The translations under genes and the position numbers were made by a program. The notes below the pieces were generated by a model, which did not search any database, had not been told where the DNA came from, and saw only the letters and a list, made by a program, of their open reading frames with translations. Below are positions 26,482 to 33,038 of a stretch of DNA of 60,980 bases, piece by piece. Numbering within the stretch: the first letter of the stretch is position 1; each line of letters starts with the position of its first letter. The DNA is from Litorivicinus sp965656605 (GTDB lineage: Bacteria; Pseudomonadota; Gammaproteobacteria; Pseudomonadales; Litorivicinaceae): contig CBFHLC010000008.1 in NCBI GenBank assembly GCA_965656605.1, positions 1-60,980 on the forward strand, given 5' to 3'.

Positions 26482-27102
26482 ATGAGTGAACAAAATCTGG
26501 CAGCCGTCTCACGTACGGTTACAGGGAAAGGTTCGAGCCGCCGCCTGCGCCGCCTGGAAAATCTAGTTCCTGGCATCGTCTACGGTGGTAAGGGTGAGCC
26601 GACGCAAATCGCGATCGCCCAGAACGTTTTAATCAAAGCACTAGATGACGAAGCCTTTTACTCATCTGTCGTTAACCTAGAAATCGACGGTAAAGTAGAA
26701 AGCGTGATCCTGAAAGACCTTCAGCGTCACCCCGCTAAGCCAATCGTTCTGCACGCTGACTTTATGCGTGTTGATGCTAAGACTGAGATCGTTGTTAGCG
26801 TTCCTTTGCACTTCATCAATGAAGACAAGTGTGTTGGCGTGAAGATGCAGTCGGGCAAGATCATGCACGAAGCCTCTGAAGTTGAAGTTCGTTGCTTACC
26901 CGCAGACCTGCCTGAGTTCATCGAAGTCGACATGACTGAAGTTGAAGCCGGCACCACCCTGCACATCTCTGACCTGACACTGCCCAAAGGCGTTGTGTCG
27001 ACTCAGCTGACCATGGATCACGATCTGCCGATCGCCGGCGTCAAGAAGCCCGGTGGCGCTGCAGCCAGTGATGAAGAAGGCGAAGAAGGCAGCGCGGAGT
27101 AA
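26482..27102 (+). CDS. rplY: 50S ribosomal protein L25, long Ctc form
   Basis: L25 binds 5S rRNA. This is the 206-residue two-domain Ctc (TL5-like) form: an N-terminal 5S-binding barrel with RTVTGKGSSRRLRR and LVPGIVYGG, then the C-terminal domain with EVEVRCLPADLPEFIEVDM, ending in an acidic tail. It is closed by TAA and followed immediately by pth. A good GGAG precedes the ATG. The prs-rplY-pth-ychF order is widespread. Confidence 0.96.
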   Translation: MSEQNLAAVSRTVTGKGSSRRLRRLENLVPGIVYGGKGEPTQIAIAQNVLIKALDDEAFYSSVVNLEIDGKVESVILKDLQRHPAKPIVLHADFMRVDAKTEIVVSVPLHFINEDKCVGVKMQSGKIMHEASEVEVRCLPADLPEFIEVDMTEVEAGTTLHISDLTLPKGVVSTQLTMDHDLPIAGVKKPGGAAASDEEGEEGSAE

Positions 27103-27110
27103 TCCCCCTG
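27096..27110 (+). promoter_or_regulatory. Ribosome binding site pointing to a CTG start for pth
   Basis: GGAG at 27096-27099, the last bases of rplY, lies 8 nt before CTG at 27108-27110. No ATG, GTG or TTG exists in the pth frame between the preceding stop (27072-27074) and 27192. Confidence 0.55.
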
Positions 27111-27689
27111 GCTTCTACCTTTCTATTAGCGGGACTGGGCAACCCTGGATCCCGCTACGACAAAACCCGGCACAACGCCGGGTTTTGGTTTTTGGACCAA
27201 GTCGCACAGCGTTATCACCTGAGTTTTCGTAGCGAGACGAAATTTCACGGTGAGTACGTCAAAGGCCCCATCGAAGGTGCCGAGCAGCTACTCATTAAAC
27301 CCTCCACCTTCATGAATCGGTCCGGTCAATCCGTCGGTGCGGTCTGCAAATTTTTTAAGCTGCCGGTTAGCCAAGTCCTGGTGATTCATGACGAGCTCGA
27401 TCTGCCCCCAGGGCAGATGAAGTTTAAAACCGGAGGCGGGCACGGCGGACACAATGGCCTACGCGATATCCACGCGCATCTGGGCCAGCCGGACTATCAC
27501 CGATTGCGTATTGGTATCGGACACCCGGGCAATGCCAAGCAGGTAGCAGACTACGTACTTAAAAATCCGGGCTCGGACGACCGCATTGCGATCGATCGTG
27601 CCATCGACGTCGCGTTAGACGCTCTGCCCCTCATTCTAAGCGGGGACTTTGCCCGCGCCACCAACCAAATTAACGGCCACAAGCCCTAG
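27108..27689 (+). CDS. pth: Peptidyl-tRNA hydrolase, probable CTG start
   Basis: Pth frees tRNA from peptidyl-tRNA dropped by stalled ribosomes and is essential in bacteria. The first ordinary start in frame is TTG at 27192, which would delete the catalytic region: the residues before it read FLLAGLGNPGSRYDKTRHNA, with Asn12 and catalytic His22 equivalent to Asn10 and His20 of the enteric enzyme. I therefore start at CTG 27108, which has a GGAG 8 nt upstream and gives 193 residues, the usual length. Downstream motifs are normal: KPSTFMNRSGQSV, HDELDLPPG, GGGHGGHNGLRD and LRIGIGHPG. It follows rplY after 5 nt and precedes ychF. Confidence 0.93.
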   Translation: MASTFLLAGLGNPGSRYDKTRHNAGFWFLDQVAQRYHLSFRSETKFHGEYVKGPIEGAEQLLIKPSTFMNRSGQSVGAVCKFFKLPVSQVLVIHDELDLPPGQMKFKTGGGHGGHNGLRDIHAHLGQPDYHRLRIGIGHPGNAKQVADYVLKNPGSDDRIAIDRAIDVALDALPLILSGDFARATNQINGHKP

Positions 27690-27697
27690 GAAGACAC

Positions 27698-28789
27698 ATG
27701 GGATTCAAATGCGGAATCGTTGGCTTGCCCAACGTTGGAAAATCTACTCTGTTCAACGCCTTGACCAAGGCCGGCATTGACGCTGAGAACTTCCCGTTCT
27801 GCACGATCGAGCCCAACGCCGGCGTCGTTCCCGTGCCCGACCCTCGTCAGGACAAGCTGGCCGAACTGGTGAATCCTGAAAAGGTGATTGCGACCACCAT
27901 GGAGTTTGTCGACATCGCAGGCCTGGTCGCCGGCGCCAGTAAAGGCGAAGGTCTGGGCAACCAGTTCCTGGCCAACATCCGTGAAACCGATGCCATTGCC
28001 CATGTGGTTCGTTGTTTTGAAGATGACAACGTCATCCACGTCTCGAATCGGGTAGATCCGCTGGCCGATATTGAAGTGATCAACACGGAATTGGCACTGG
28101 CCGATTTGGATACGGTTGAGCGCATTCACCAGCGCCAAACTCGCGCAGCCAAAGGCGGAGACAAAGACGCGAAAGCCCAAGTGGCGTTGTGTGAGCGGAT
28201 GCTACCGATTCTGAACGAAGCACAACCCGTGCGCTCACTCGAGTTTGACGAGAACGAGGCGAAGTGGGTTAAGCAAATGCAGCTGCTAACGTCCAAGCCC
28301 ACTTTGTACGTTGCCAACGTTAGCGAAGACGGCTTCGAAAACAATCCCCACCTGGACAAGGTGATGGAGCTGGCTAAAAGCGAAAACGCTCAAGTGGTCA
28401 GCATCTGCAACAAGCTAGAAGCTGAAATCTCGGAGTTAGAAGACGACGAGCGCGATGAGTTCCTGGCCGACCTGGGCATGGAAGAGCCTGGCCTGGATCG
28501 CGTCATTCGCGCTGGCTACGAATTACTCGGCCTGCACACCTACTTCACGGCAGGTGTCAAAGAAGTTCGTGCATGGACCGTCAAGAAGGGTGCGACCGCG
28601 CCCGAAGGTGCCGGTGTCATCCATACGGACTTCCAAAAAGGCTTTATTCGCGCCGAAATCGTTGGCTACGAAGACTTCGTCACCCTAGGTGGTGAAGCCG
28701 GCGCCAAAGAAGCTGGAAAGTGGCGTCTGGAAGGCAAGGATTACGTCCTGAAAGACGGCGATGTCGTGCATTTCCGCTTCAACGTTTAA
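27698..28789 (+). CDS. ychF: Redox-regulated ribosome-binding ATPase YchF (OLA1)
   Basis: YchF is an Obg-family P-loop protein that prefers ATP, binds 70S ribosomes and is linked to oxidative stress. The 363 residues show the G1 loop GLPNVGKST at 8-16, the G3 segment FVDIAGLVAGASKGEGLGNQ, and the C-terminal TGS-like domain with HTDFQKGFIRAE and DGDVVHFRFNV at the end. The family's altered G4 is NKLEAE in place of NKxD, which explains ATP preference. It lies 8 nt after pth. A hairpin that includes the tRNA-Met -35 box begins about 8 nt after its stop. Confidence 0.97.
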   Translation: MGFKCGIVGLPNVGKSTLFNALTKAGIDAENFPFCTIEPNAGVVPVPDPRQDKLAELVNPEKVIATTMEFVDIAGLVAGASKGEGLGNQFLANIRETDAIAHVVRCFEDDNVIHVSNRVDPLADIEVINTELALADLDTVERIHQRQTRAAKGGDKDAKAQVALCERMLPILNEAQPVRSLEFDENEAKWVKQMQLLTSKPTLYVANVSEDGFENNPHLDKVMELAKSENAQVVSICNKLEAEISELEDDERDEFLADLGMEEPGLDRVIRAGYELLGLHTYFTAGVKEVRAWTVKKGATAPEGAGVIHTDFQKGFIRAEIVGYEDFVTLGGEAGAKEAGKWRLEGKDYVLKDGDVVHFRFNV

Positions 28790-28797
28790 AGATGCTT

Positions 28798-28834
28798 GGG
28801 AGGCGTTGACAAGGTCAAAACGCCCCCCTATCAT
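28798..28834 (+). promoter_or_regulatory. tRNA-Met promoter with an overlapping hairpin
   Basis: TTGACA (28806-28811) and TATCAT (28829-28834) are separated by 17 nt, a strong sigma-70 promoter with a GC-rich discriminator before the tRNA. The -35 box lies in the 5' arm of a hairpin: GGCGT-TGAC pairs with GTCA-ACGCC (bulge of two A) around AAG, with a further GGG/CCC below. Transcripts reading in from ychF would fold it. Confidence 0.7.
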
Positions 28835-28847
28835 TCGCGCCCACGAT

Positions 28848-28924
28848 GGCTATGTAGCTCAGCTGGTTAGAGCACAGCATTCATAATGCTGGGGTCGGTG
28901 GTTCAAGTCCACCCATAGCTACCA
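28848..28924 (+). tRNA. tRNA-Met (CAT anticodon), elongator type
   Basis: A 77-nt cloverleaf with encoded CCA. The anticodon loop is TTCATAA within stem CAGCA/TGCTG, and the T arm holds GGTTCAAGTCC. The stem lacks the three G-C pairs of the initiator, and positions 1 and 72 form a G-U wobble, so this is the elongator. A CAT anticodon also fits lysidine-modified tRNA-Ile2, which cannot be fully excluded by eye. Confidence 0.9.
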
Positions 28925-28952
28925 TCCCCCTTTCTAGGGAGTTCTGATCATT

Positions 28953-29450
28953 ATGGTCGGTCCCGAGCAGCTTCAATCTTACGTTCGCGGCAACGTTTTA
29001 AATCCCAACGAAGAATTGCTATGGCAAGGCCGTGGTAAACCGCCAACGACGCTAAAATTTCGCTGGTTGGGCGAGCGCCCACAATTCATCGCGCTCGGAT
29101 GGATAGGGTTTCTATTCGCGGCACTCGCTTTTGCACTGAATGCACCACTCGCCGTCACGCTACCGGTAGCACTGGTTGGACTGTGGTTCGCTGGGGGCGC
29201 ACTACGCGACAGCAAGCACCTCAGCCGCAGCTTCTATTTCATAACCGATCAGAGAGCCTTTCGAGTTGAGGTCGGCCAGCGGGTCAAGATTGATGAACGT
29301 CCGCATGATGACCTACACCAGGCTGAACACGGTATAAAAGGTGCGACGCTGTCGTATTCATCCCAGCCCGAACTGAGCTTTCGCTACACCACCGATGCCG
29401 AACGCGCTGTGCAGACCGCACAAAAACAGATTAGAAAACCTAATCCATAG
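28953..29450 (+). CDS. Small membrane protein of unknown function, PH-like C-terminus
   Basis: I do not recognise a named gene. The 165-residue protein has a soluble N-terminus with an ELLWQGRGKP motif, two adjacent membrane helices (about residues 44-63 and 66-85) and a soluble C-terminal part with YFITDQRAFRVEVG and SYSSQPELSFRYTT. A W-G near the start, a membrane hairpin and an ITDQR-like strand recall bacterial PH-domain (DUF304-like) membrane proteins, but this is a resemblance, not an identification. The ATG is preceded by AGGGAG at a somewhat long 11-nt distance. It follows tRNA-Met by 28 bp, a spot often used for gene insertion. Confidence 0.65.
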   Translation: MVGPEQLQSYVRGNVLNPNEELLWQGRGKPPTTLKFRWLGERPQFIALGWIGFLFAALAFALNAPLAVTLPVALVGLWFAGGALRDSKHLSRSFYFITDQRAFRVEVGQRVKIDERPHDDLHQAEHGIKGATLSYSSQPELSFRYTTDAERAVQTAQKQIRKPNP

Positions 29451-29526
29451 CGAACTATTGATCGCTTTCCAATATTCGACGTAAGTCTAAACTGTCTGCC
29501 AACACAAACACACTGGAGACAGCAGA

Positions 29527-29721
29527 ATGAGCACACACAAACGCTACAACGCCTTCCAACCGCTTGCGACTCCGGCTCAGGCCATCAAGTGGTTTGCCTT
29601 TCCCTTCGTCGCTTTGGCTAACCTATCAAACCGCCTAGTAGAGATTGAGCAAGACTTGGCTGCGATGCGCAAAGAGCGCGCCAAAATGGAAGCAACCGGT
29701 CGTTTGTCGTTTAATCGCTAA
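29527..29721 (+). CDS. Small hypothetical protein, 64 residues
   Basis: This gene has no recognised family. The ORF has a good GGAG 8 nt before the ATG. The protein opens with a polar segment and a hydrophobic helix around residues 20-35 (IKWFAFPFVALANL), followed by a charged, probably coiled-coil helix (VEIEQDLAAMRKERAKMEA). It is too short for an enzyme; a membrane-associated adaptor or a phasin-like small protein is conceivable. Its TAA shares three bases with the TAG of the opposing small gene (CTAA, 29718-29721). The ribosome binding site and clean helix pattern make it likely real. Confidence 0.6.
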   Translation: MSTHKRYNAFQPLATPAQAIKWFAFPFVALANLSNRLVEIEQDLAAMRKERAKMEATGRLSFNR

Positions 29722-29909
29722 ACGACTTCCATACGAACCCTGGCAAGAATGTCATTCGATAGTTGAAGCAATTTCTTGCTGCGATTCAAGCACACGTTAG
29801 CTCGCTCGATACGCTCTTTTAACGACAGGCTCAACACATCAGTAGGCTGGAATTCCGCAAAAGAAGTATCGTTTGGGCTAACAAGCTCGACTTTTCTTGA
29901 AAGTGTCAT
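29718..29909 (-). CDS. Small hypothetical protein, 63 residues, opposing strand
   Basis: This gene has no recognised family. I start at the ATG read from 29909, because GGAG (29922-29919) stands 9 nt upstream; longer versions to 30161 would overlap the DNA glycosylase gene and carry poor sequence. The 63 residues are polar with two amphipathic helices, such as LSLKERIERANVCLNRSKK and LLQLSNDILARVRM. The local sequence is more AT-rich than its neighbours, which fits acquired DNA. It converges with the 64-residue gene with stop codons overlapping by 4 nt. The gap upstream, 29910-30052, has an AT-rich TTATTTATAT stretch that may hold its promoter. Confidence 0.5.
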   Translation of the reverse strand: MTLSRKVELVSPNDTSFAEFQPTDVLSLSLKERIERANVCLNRSKKLLQLSNDILARVRMEVV

Positions 29910-30052
29910 AAACACCATCTCCGTCAAACCGTGGAGCTTATCCGTGCCCCACATCCCATATAAATAAACGACACTCCTTCGCCGTGACCCAAGGATAGCC
30001 AACATTTCATTCCAAAAGCTAGTAGCCTTTTGGAGGCTCTGGGAGAACACGC

Positions 30053-30637
30053 ATGCAAGCGGCTTTTCAACATCTACAACGGCTCGACTACCCTCGGCTG
30101 AGTGAGTTCGTTCGCGAATCCGGACCGCTGACATTGGATCAGCGCCATGACCCACAGGCATGGCCAGCTCTGGTTCGGGTCGTTCTGGGCCAGCAAGTAT
30201 CCACTACAGCGGCACAATCCATCTGGAACAAAGTGTCCGCGGTGTGCGGCGGTGATTTTGAAGGCGTCTTTCTGGACCGTCCCGACGCATTACGCGAATG
30301 CGGGCTATCCCGGGCTAAACAACGCACGCTCACTGAACTGCTCCAAGCCAAGCGGGATGGATCGCTGGATCTGCCGAGTTTGATTGATACGGACTTCGAC
30401 ACACGACTGGCCACACTGAGCCCTTTTTGGGGCATTGGGCCGTGGTCAGTTCAAATGTTTAGCATGTTTCACTGCTTGGACAGCGATATCTGGTCGCCGG
30501 GGGATCTGGCCCTGAAAAAGGGTGTGATCGGGTTCAGTGAGGGACGGGATCCGGACGACTTGATTCAGTCTGCCCGCCCCTACCGGACGTACTTGGCGCT
30601 GTACTGCTGGAAAGCAGCCAACGCCAATTTGTTTTAG
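30053..30637 (+). CDS. DNA-3-methyladenine glycosylase, AlkA-like HhH-GPD fold
   Basis: The enzyme removes alkylated bases in base-excision repair. The 194-residue protein has only the HhH-GPD core: VLGQQVSTTAAQSIW, the helix-hairpin-helix around FWGIGPWSVQMF (residues about 125-136) and the catalytic Asp151 in SPGDLALKKG. There is no iron-sulfur cluster and no N-terminal AlkA domain, so it resembles the short AlkA/MagIII-like glycosylases. The ATG has a GGGAG about 9 nt upstream. Its stop overlaps the hemH stop by 4 nt (TTAG, 30634-30637). Substrate range is not predictable from sequence. Confidence 0.88.
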   Translation: MQAAFQHLQRLDYPRLSEFVRESGPLTLDQRHDPQAWPALVRVVLGQQVSTTAAQSIWNKVSAVCGGDFEGVFLDRPDALRECGLSRAKQRTLTELLQAKRDGSLDLPSLIDTDFDTRLATLSPFWGIGPWSVQMFSMFHCLDSDIWSPGDLALKKGVIGFSEGRDPDDLIQSARPYRTYLALYCWKAANANLF

Positions 30638-31653
30638 ACCCAGCCCTGCAGTTCGCGCTCGACCAGCGTAGCAATCATCTGGTTGCTGCGATCGCTCGAG
30701 TTCAAGCAGGGGATGTAGGTGAAGTGCTCGCCCCCATGCTCCTCAAAGGTCTCTTTAAGGCCGATCGCAATCTCTTCTAAGGTTTCCAGGCAATCCACGC
30801 TAAAGCCCGGCGCAACAATTGCCAGTTTCTTCACGCCCTGCTTAGCCAACGCCTCTACCGTTTTATCGGTGTAGGGCTGTAGCCACTCTTTCGGCCCAAA
30901 ACGGGACTGGAAGGTCTGGGTGTACTGATCTGCCGGCCAATCCAGTTTTTCACGGATCAGGCGGCCGCTTTTCGCGCAAAAGCAGTGGTATGGGTCACCC
31001 TTGTCCAAATACTCCTTGGGCACCCCGTGGAAGCTAGCCAATAGGTGATCTGGCTGCCAATCCAAGCCTGACAGGTGTTCATTGATGCTATCCGCGACGG
31101 CATCGATGTACTCAGGCCGATCATGGTACTGCGGCAGAGTACGAACCGCAGGCTGCCAACGCTGGGCTTTCAACCAATCAAAGGCCTTGTCGTTGACCGT
31201 AGCCGTCGTTGCTGCGCTGTATTGCGGGTACAACGGCACCAACAAGATCCGGCCGCACCCGGCATCACGAAGCGTATCTAAGCCTGATGCCATACTCGGA
31301 TTGCCGTAGCGCATTGCAAACTCAACCTGAACATTAGGCCAGTGCTGCGCTGCATGTGCCTTGAGCGCTTTTGTTTGCGCCTTGGTGTGCGTCAGTAACG
31401 GCCCCTCATTGGCCTCGTGGTTCCAAATCTGATCGTAGGCGTGACCACTCTTCTTTGGCCGTACCGTCAGAATGATGCCCTGCAGGATGGGCTGCCATAA
31501 CCAGGGCGACAATTCGATCACGCGACGATCCGATAGAAACTCCGACAAATAGCGGCGCATAGATTTGTAATCCGTGCCATCAGGGGTGCCAAGATTAACC
31601 AGCAGTACCCCGACCTTGGGCGGCAGGACCTTGGGATGTTGTTCAGGAAGCAT
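30634..31653 (-). CDS. hemH: Ferrochelatase
   Basis: HemH inserts ferrous iron into protoporphyrin IX, the last step of haem synthesis. The 339 residues contain VGVLLVNLGTPDG near the N-terminus, the metal-site histidine in LLASFHGVPKEYLDKGDPY and the catalytic acidic segment SVDCLETLEEI. The protein is complete and of standard length. An AAGGAT precedes the ATG. It lies just downstream of apeB on the same strand, with 50 bp between. It ends tail to tail with the glycosylase gene in a 4-nt overlap. Confidence 0.96.
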   Translation of the reverse strand: MLPEQHPKVLPPKVGVLLVNLGTPDGTDYKSMRRYLSEFLSDRRVIELSPWLWQPILQGIILTVRPKKSGHAYDQIWNHEANEGPLLTHTKAQTKALKAHAAQHWPNVQVEFAMRYGNPSMASGLDTLRDAGCGRILLVPLYPQYSAATTATVNDKAFDWLKAQRWQPAVRTLPQYHDRPEYIDAVADSINEHLSGLDWQPDHLLASFHGVPKEYLDKGDPYHCFCAKSGRLIREKLDWPADQYTQTFQSRFGPKEWLQPYTDKTVEALAKQGVKKLAIVAPGFSVDCLETLEEIAIGLKETFEEHGGEHFTYIPCLNSSDRSNQMIATLVERELQGWV

Positions 31654-31683
31654 ATGGGATCCTTATTAAGCTGTACCGTTAAG

Positions 31684-31701
31684 TTGGGCTGGGACGCCCA
31701 A
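31684..31701 (-). terminator. Small stem-loop between apeB and hemH
   Basis: TTGGGC and GCCCAA pair around a 6-nt loop just past the apeB stop. There is no T-tract, so it is at best a weak or processing hairpin. Confidence 0.3.
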
Positions 31702-31703
31702 AA

Positions 31704-32939
31704 TCAACACTCTGCAAAGGCGCGTAACAACTCAGCTAAATAGGCGCCGTCGGCCTGCCCAGCGGTTTCGCGGGCGGAATGCATCCCCCAGGTAGGCGCC
31801 CCTAAATCCAACGTCGGCACCCCCAAACGCGAGGCGGTGATCGGCCCGATGGTGCTGCCGCAACCTAAATCCGCTCGGTTGGCAAACTGCTGCAGAGGAA
31901 TGTTGTTTTGCTCCGCCAAATCGATCGCCAAGGCCACCATTGCAGGCTCGGTGGCGTAACGCTGGTTAGCATTAATCTTTAATACCGGCCCCGCGTTTAG
32001 CAACGGCCGCTGCAAGGTTGCATGTTTATCGGCGTAGTTGGGGTGCACGCCGTGCGCATTATCAGCCGAGAACATCAGGCTGATGTCCATGCTGCCTGGC
32101 TCGCCGTACCAATCCTGCAATGCGCGCTCCAGCATAGGCCCGTCAGCCCCGACGGATGACTGACTACCGACTTCTTCGTGATCGTTACACACCAAGATGA
32201 CCCCGTGTTGCTCGGGGTCGGCCTCGAGCAACGCTGTTAAACCAGCGTAACAGCTCAGCAAATTGTCCAGGCGCGGTGCGACCACCCAATCACCCTCCAG
32301 CCCGACGACATCACTGGGTTGCATGGGATAAGCGCACAGATCGCTCGCCAAGACCTCATCGCCGTCATGCAGGCCCCAGTCAGAAAGCAGGTCGGTCATA
32401 CTCGGGACCGAATCGGCCTGCCCCAGCACCATATTGAGGTGCTTTTCAGGGTTGATGGAGCGGGATTTGTTGGCCTCTCGATCCAGGTGAATCGCCAAGG
32501 AAGGCACCAATGCGACCGCCGCGTTCGAATCAATTAGGCGAGTCACTCGCGCGCCTTGCGCATCACGCACCACCGCACGGCCAGCCAGCCCTAGTTCTCG
32601 ATCAAACCAGGGATTCATCAACACACCGCCGTAGGTCTCGATTGAGGCCATCAGATAGCCCTCGGCCAGATACAACGCGTTAGGCTTGAAGCGCAGATTA
32701 GGGCTGTCGGTATGCGCGCCGATAATGCGCCAGCCACTGTCCAAGCCCAGCGGTGTGATGCCGGCGACGATTGAGCCTGCGCGAATACGAAAAACCCGAG
32801 AACCCGGTGCTGCGGCGCCGTCGCACTCAACAAACCCGGCGTCCTCGAGACGCTCGCGCAGTTGCTGTGCGGCATGCCATGGCGTGGGAGATGCGTCGAT
32901 GAAATCGATTAACCCGGCGTTAAATGCTTTGGCGTTCAA
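31704..32939 (-). CDS. apeB: M18 family aspartyl aminopeptidase
   Basis: M18 enzymes are cytosolic dinuclear-zinc aminopeptidases preferring acidic or neutral N-termini. The 411 residues have the metal-ligand segments GAHTDSPNLRFKP, RLDNLLSCYAGL, CNDHEEVGS and SADNAHGVHP, the final ligand near MHSARE, and the GCGSTIGP loop. Everything needed for catalysis is present. The gene diverges from prc across a 99-bp gap that contains an inverted repeat, and precedes hemH on the same strand. Confidence 0.94.
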   Translation of the reverse strand: MNAKAFNAGLIDFIDASPTPWHAAQQLRERLEDAGFVECDGAAAPGSRVFRIRAGSIVAGITPLGLDSGWRIIGAHTDSPNLRFKPNALYLAEGYLMASIETYGGVLMNPWFDRELGLAGRAVVRDAQGARVTRLIDSNAAVALVPSLAIHLDREANKSRSINPEKHLNMVLGQADSVPSMTDLLSDWGLHDGDEVLASDLCAYPMQPSDVVGLEGDWVVAPRLDNLLSCYAGLTALLEADPEQHGVILVCNDHEEVGSQSSVGADGPMLERALQDWYGEPGSMDISLMFSADNAHGVHPNYADKHATLQRPLLNAGPVLKINANQRYATEPAMVALAIDLAEQNNIPLQQFANRADLGCGSTIGPITASRLGVPTLDLGAPTWGMHSARETAGQADGAYLAELLRAFAEC

Positions 32940-32974
32940 ACTGTACTCCTACGACGTTGCGACCTAGTATCGAG

Positions 32975-33025
32975 ACATCGGAATCAACCACCGATGTTGC
33001 TACTCTAAGTTTTATTACCCAATAT
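32975..33025 (+). promoter_or_regulatory. Divergent apeB/prc control region with a dyad
   Basis: ACATCGG (32975-32981) and CCGATGT (32991-32997) form a 7-bp dyad with a 9-nt gap. It abuts a candidate prc promoter: TTGCTA (32997-33002), 17-nt spacer, CAATAT (33020-33025). The first ATG of prc would then lie close to the transcription start. Confidence 0.4.
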
Positions 33026-33038
33026 TTGGAATATGTAC

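Noticed and set aside
28848..28924. Initiator tRNA or tRNA-Ile2 for the CAT-anticodon tRNA
   Set aside because: There is no run of three G-C pairs in the anticodon stem, which excludes the initiator; the overall sequence is closer to elongator Met than Ile2, though the latter is not fully excluded.
29910..30161. Longer version of the small minus-strand gene (147 residues)
   Set aside because: It would overlap the glycosylase gene head-on, and the GGAG before 29909 fits the short form better.
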